A stretch of DNA of 40,179 nucleotides from an uncultured Halanaerobiales bacterium (lineage in GTDB: Bacteria > Bacillota > Halanaerobiia > Halanaerobiales > M55B127), in assembly GCA_913055675.1 (NCBI GenBank), contig CAJXKY010000021.1:1-40179 (forward strand), written 5' to 3'. How positions within the stretch are numbered: position 1 is the stretch's first letter; each line of letters begins with the position of its first letter. The position numbers and the translations under genes are program-made. This document shows positions 37,098-40,179 of the stretch, piece by piece. A model generated the notes under the pieces. The model ran no database searches. It worked only from the letters and a program-made list of their open reading frames with translations, and was not told where the DNA came from.

Positions 37098-37566
37098 AAG
37101 AGGCCTCACAAGAAAAATCAAAAAACAGAAAGGAGTAAGGCCTCTTGAAAAAAAAGAATTCATTTTAAAAATGTTATATATTGTAGATAATAGCAAGGAT
37201 TTAGAGCGAAAACTTTTTAGAGTACTCTGTTTCAGAGTAAGAAAATTACTTGAAAAGGTACTACTTTTAATAGTGAAAGAATGATGGAAGAACGTAATAA
37301 AGAAGTATTAGATAATAAAGGTTTTCGAAAAAGAGAAATGAAGACTTTGTTTGGGGTAATCGAGTTAAAGCGGAGGTATTACAAAGATACAATCGGAACT
37401 TATCATTATCTTTTTAGATCAATACCTTGGTATACCTGCTAATGACAGGCAATCACCTGTATTAAAAGAAGTGTCTTTTGAATTAATCCGTGATCTTTCT
37501 TACAGAAAGTTGAAGAAATCATAGATGTACCAACTAGTCACAGTACCATCCATAACTGGGTACAAT
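37098..37566 (+). mobile_element. ISLre2-family transposase remnant
   Basis: An AAGAGGCCT/AGGCCTCTT inverted repeat (37098-37146) and a GAAAGGAG site precede a TTG start. Multiple frames then spell ISLre2/UPF0236-like sequence: MMEERNKEVLDNKGFRKREM, then LFGVIELKRRYYKD, then YLGIPANDRQSPVLKEVSFE, then SYRKVEEII and SHSTIHNWVQ. At least four frameshifts or stops break it. Only about the first third of the usual 450-500 residues is left. It is inactive. Confidence 0.8.
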
Positions 37567-37674
37567 AATAAAAAGGGGGAATTCGCCGCAAGAAAATAGA
37601 TAGCTTGATCTGCCTGGATTAATTCCTTTTATAAGACAAAATTTGTAATATTTTAGAGTTTAGGAGGAGAAAAC

Positions 37675-37892
37675 GATCATGTTTATATTTTATTTGAACC
37701 CTCTCACAAGTCCAATTATCTAAATTATTTAACACTTGTATCTATAAGTCTTATTAAAATGAAATATGAGAAACATTTGATAAGATATTAATGTGAATCT
37801 GCTTTTCAATCTAGAAAATATTGTATTATATCCACTAGTGGTACTGCTATCGAAACGATTAAAGAATATATTGAAAATCAAGGGAAAGAGTG
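37675..37892 (+). pseudogene. IS200/IS605 TnpA (Y1 transposase) 3' fragment
   Basis: The frame begins DHVYILFEPSHKSNYLNYLT, stops at a TAA after LIRY, and resumes as CESAFQSRKYCIISTSGTAI ending in IKEYIENQGKE. These match the C-terminal half of IS200-like TnpA (HUH motif, then a WSRSY tyrosine region). The HUH motif reads H-V-Y, so the second metal-binding histidine is lost. The N-terminal half is missing. It follows the ISLre2 remnant by about 100 bases, so two elements have collapsed here. Confidence 0.75.
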
Positions 37893-37924
37893 ATTTTAAA
37901 TTCAATATTTGAATGAATTTAAAA
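37892..37924. repeat. 12-bp perfect inverted repeat after the tnpA remnant
   Basis: ATTTTAAATTCA and TGAATTTAAAAT flank a 9-base loop. It could be a weak terminator between the tnpA remnant and the facing LuxR-type gene, or a trace of an element end. No T tract follows on either strand. Confidence 0.45.
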
Positions 37925-37974
37925 TATCCAAATCATCACCACCTAAATCATATATTTAGATGGAGTTATCTGGG

Positions 37975-38745
37975 TTATTTTTGATAAATCAAGGAAATTA
38001 GCTCAGTTCTATTATTAACTTCAGTTTTTTTGAAAATATTATGTAAATGTTTTTTTACAGTATTGATAGAAATATAGAGATCATCAGCTAGCTGTTTATT
38101 ATTTTTACCAGTAAGTAGATGGTCTATTATCTCAATTTCTCTGTTTGTTAATTCATATGCTTTTTCACTTATTTCTAGTTTCAAATTTATATTATCTTCT
38201 TTTTGTTGTAACTTTAATTTTTCAATTGTCTTTAATTTATACATTTGATTTGCCATTTGATCTTTTAATATATTCAATATATATAAGTCCTTCAACACAA
38301 AATCTGGGTCAGTACTTTCTCTAAAAAGTCCAATAGTCCCTAATAGTTTGTCTTGATAATGAATGTCTACTCCACAGGAATAATATAGATTGTTATAATT
38401 AAGAAAGTCATTAAAAAATTCCGTGTTTTCCCATTTTTTATAATCCATTATGTCTGTGCTTTTGATAGAGTGTTTTTGATTAAAGGTTTTTTCTTTAATA
38501 TCATCTAAAGCATGATAATAATTTTCATATTCCCAAATAGTTTTATTTGAAATATTTATATACTTCAATTTGTTAGATGCTATATTTTTATCACTATAAG
38601 TAAAGAAGTTGGCTGCATAATATGGAATAATTTTATCCATTTCTTTAATAACTGAATCAATATAATTATCTAAACTATTCTTACTGCCTACAACTAATAG
38701 AAAATTATATAATTTTTCCCAATCTTTTTTGTTTAAAAAATCCAC
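37975..38745 (-). CDS. LuxR-type transcriptional regulator with GAF-like sensor
   Basis: 256 residues. The C-terminal HTH_LUXR domain (about 195-256) has LTNREIEIIDHLLTGKNNKQ, then IAxxL-like LADDLYISINTVKKHLHNIF. The N-terminal 180 residues form an alpha/beta domain (VDIHYQDKLLGTIGLFRE) resembling a GAF sensor. No receiver or autoinducer-binding domain is evident. The start is GTG 38745 behind AAGGGGGG. It diverges from the secreted barrel-like protein gene, which it may control; the 125-base spacer is shared. Targets and ligand are unknown. Confidence 0.85.
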   Translation of the reverse strand: MDFLNKKDWEKLYNFLLVVGSKNSLDNYIDSVIKEMDKIIPYYAANFFTYSDKNIASNKLKYINISNKTIWEYENYYHALDDIKEKTFNQKHSIKSTDIMDYKKWENTEFFNDFLNYNNLYYSCGVDIHYQDKLLGTIGLFRESTDPDFVLKDLYILNILKDQMANQMYKLKTIEKLKLQQKEDNINLKLEISEKAYELTNREIEIIDHLLTGKNNKQLADDLYISINTVKKHLHNIFKKTEVNNRTELISLIYQK

Positions 38746-38870
38746 TCTTGTCCCCCCTTTTTTTTAATATTATACTTTCGGGTAATACTTAAATTTATTT
38801 ATATATGTTATAATTATTAATAATTCTATTTACTTATTACAAATCCTGCAAAAAGAAAGGAAGATTAAAA

Positions 38871-39467
38871 ATGAAAAAATCATTAATAATTGTTTTAGTT
38901 CTATTATTTTTATTTATTGGAGTAGGAAACAATCAATTAAAAGCTCAGACCTTTTTTAATGGTTCTGAGTTGCCTTACGGTGCTTCAAGCTACATATCAT
39001 CATTAATGCTGACTGATTGGCAAACTGATTATATGATGCCCGTTGAACCAGCTGAATTACAAAAGGGGGAATATAGAATCTATGGTAACGCTGCTAACTT
39101 CTCCTCTGTTTTTAAAAATAGTAATTCTTTTACCGATACTATTGATGAATATGATGTTAGTGTTATGAACTATTTTTTAGGTTTCGATACAGCTTTAAGA
39201 GATGATCTATATTTCCATATTAACTATAATATCTCACCTTGGCAGGAATATGATACTAGCTCTAGAGGAAAAAATAAATATCAACTTTTAAATATGTTTG
39301 TAGATTATGAAATAGATAAAGATAAAAAATTATACTTTGGTTATAATAATAATAAATACTCAGAAAAAGAGTATGATTCTGAATCTGATAAATTCTATTT
39401 AGATGATGAACAAAATATTAATATTATCTATGTTGGCTTTGAAATAAACGGTTCATTCTCAAAATAG
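38871..39467 (+). CDS. secreted beta-rich protein, putative outer-membrane barrel
   Basis: 198 residues. A clear signal peptide (MKKSLIIVLVLLFLFIGVG, cleavage near LKAQT at about 25) precedes a mature part rich in Tyr, Asn and Asp with alternating strand patterns: DLYFHINYNISPW, then YQLLNMFVDYEID, KKLYFGYNNNKY, and a final strand NIIYVGFEINGSF. Amphipathic strands with aromatic ends suggest a small beta-barrel, plausible in a diderm Firmicute. I recognise no specific family. A TATAAT at 38809-38814 and a GAAAGGAAG site precede the ATG. A strong terminator follows the stop codon. Confidence 0.7.
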   Translation: MKKSLIIVLVLLFLFIGVGNNQLKAQTFFNGSELPYGASSYISSLMLTDWQTDYMMPVEPAELQKGEYRIYGNAANFSSVFKNSNSFTDTIDEYDVSVMNYFLGFDTALRDDLYFHINYNISPWQEYDTSSRGKNKYQLLNMFVDYEIDKDKKLYFGYNNNKYSEKEYDSESDKFYLDDEQNINIIYVGFEINGSFSK

Positions 39468-39485
39468 ATAAGTATAATAATACAC

Positions 39486-39526
39486 AAAGCCCCCTCATAA
39501 TTTCAACTATTATAAGGGGGCTTTTT
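39486..39526 (+). terminator. rho-independent terminator of the barrel-like gene
   Basis: AAAGCCCCCT and AGGGGGCTTT arms, with further TTATAA/TATAAT pairing inside, are followed by a T run (CTTTTTATAT). It lies 19 bases after the stop codon. Confidence 0.9.
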
Positions 39527-39960
39527 ATATCTAGTTTTTCATGGCTCTATTTATTTTTTTAATTTATTCTAATTACTGCCTAGTAAACTACTGTGCTTAT
39601 CCTTCATATCTGTTAAGATATCCTCATCATATCTAGTATCATTACAATTATTATCATGTAAAGACCTCAAATCTCTTTAAACATTAACTTTAAAAAGACA
39701 TCTGAGAAATCACTTGTCCTTTTTTAGGCTTTTCATCACTAGCGGAGACTTTACTCCTTATATGATCTATTTTTTATGTTTTGAATTAGATTTCTTCCTC
39801 TTATTTAGAACTCACTTCATAGAATTTTTAATACTTTATAAAAACTTCTTTATTAAAGTCTCCTGTTGTCTATCAATCTAAGTATTATTTACCAATTAGA
39901 CTCCTAGGGTTAACCTTAAATATATTGAAAGCATTCAATCTCTTTTTTATGAACAAATAC
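39527..39960. other. gene-free AT-rich region before the tnpB element
   Basis: No intact reading frame, promoter or hairpin that I can support. Some minus-strand stretches look like decayed coding sequence but match nothing I recognise. Confidence 0.45.
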
Positions 39961-40103
39961 GTGAACCTCTCCCACTAAATCATAGATTTACACCATAGTA
40001 CTAGCTACGCTTCGGAAGGAGCTTCTATTACTTCATATATACCATAGTGGCTATATACTACTAGATAGATTTAAACGAAGTCTTGTAATTAAGTTTCCAC
40101 CCG
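39961..40103 (-). mobile_element. right end and presumed omega-RNA region of a tnpB element
   Basis: Downstream of the tnpB stop codon the minus strand runs through GAAGCTCC, a short AAATC/GATTT hairpin and GTGGGAGAGGTTCAC, ending at 39961. IS200/IS605-group elements end this way. TnpB guide RNA (omega-RNA) is transcribed from the tnpB 3' end through this region, with the guide lying just beyond the end, below 39961. The end resembles that of the ORF-less element at 33326-33601 (GAAGCTC and GTTCAC). Confidence 0.6.
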
Positions 40104-40179
40104 TTAGGCAACACTTATTCGTTTCGGAGGGTACACAACTCCATTATCCCTAGCTCGTTTAACGAGTTCAGGAATACAT
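40104..40179 (-). CDS. tnpB: TnpB C-terminus (partial, cut by window edge)
   Basis: The last 24 codons and stop of a TnpB-type RNA-guided nuclease: PELVKRARDNGVVYPPKRIS, ending in VA and TAA. This tail is typical of IS605/IS1341-group TnpB just before the omega-RNA end. The remainder lies beyond the right edge, so whether the gene is intact cannot be judged. Confidence 0.7.
   Translation of the reverse strand, partial: CIPELVKRARDNGVVYPPKRISVA

Noticed and set aside
39541..39960. A decayed transposase on the minus strand
   Set aside because: Scattered lysine-rich stretches are readable, but no family motif could be recognised and stops are frequent in all frames.
1..40179. CRISPR arrays, rRNA or tRNA genes
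   Set aside because: I found no regularly spaced direct repeats, no rRNA motifs and no convincing tRNA on reading both strands, though I could not run a covariance search.

Overview
The window comes from a low-G+C, AT-rich bacterium with strong AGGAGG-type ribosome binding sites. The likeliest source is an anaerobic, motile, diderm Firmicute of the Halanaerobiales type. That is inferred from base composition, clostridial-style chemotaxis and c-di-GMP proteins, ISLre2 and IS200/IS605 debris, and a secreted protein that looks like an outer-membrane barrel. No rRNA, tRNA or CRISPR array was seen. Most genes lie on the minus strand.

Layout. (1) 279-9240 is a chemotaxis operon read leftward: mcp, mcp, cheA, cheW, cheW, cheY, cheB, cheR, followed by a decayed MCP N-terminus at the left edge. 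(2) 9596-15717 holds a MASE3-GAF-GGDEF cyclase, a secreted PQQ-type sugar dehydrogenase, an unusual operon of five tiny genes (12815-13389) behind a perfect sigma-A promoter, and a 4xPAS-GGDEF cyclase. (3) 15825-21314 carries pfkB and a copper operon (copZ, copA, a SHOCT protein) with a CsoR-like operator. Upstream lies a decayed HMA-protein/Crp-family pair that still has an FNR/CRP-like box centred at -41.5. (4) 21569-29089 has an MCP with a cysteine-rich insert in its HAMP region, a 1267-residue GGDEF + HD-GYP protein and a TerB-DnaJ protein. (5) 29295-33165 is a complete siaD-siaB-siaC-siaA set. (6) 33166-40179 is accessory: an ORF-less structured element resembling an omega-RNA/IS605 end, a 5xPAS-GGDEF cyclase, fused ISLre2 and IS200 remnants, a LuxR-type regulator, a secreted barrel-like protein, and the 3' end of a tnpB element at the right edge.

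How it fits together. The window is almost entirely sensory. Three MCPs feed CheA/CheW/CheY. Five GGDEF proteins, all with an RxxD product-inhibition site upstream of the signature, make c-di-GMP, and one of them also carries an HD-GYP hydrolase. The Sia set couples a sensor phosphatase and a kinase to a cyclase through the SiaC phosphoprotein. The most novel element is the tiny-gene operon: three of its products align without gaps over 26 residues and appear to be paralogues of a family I do not recognise.
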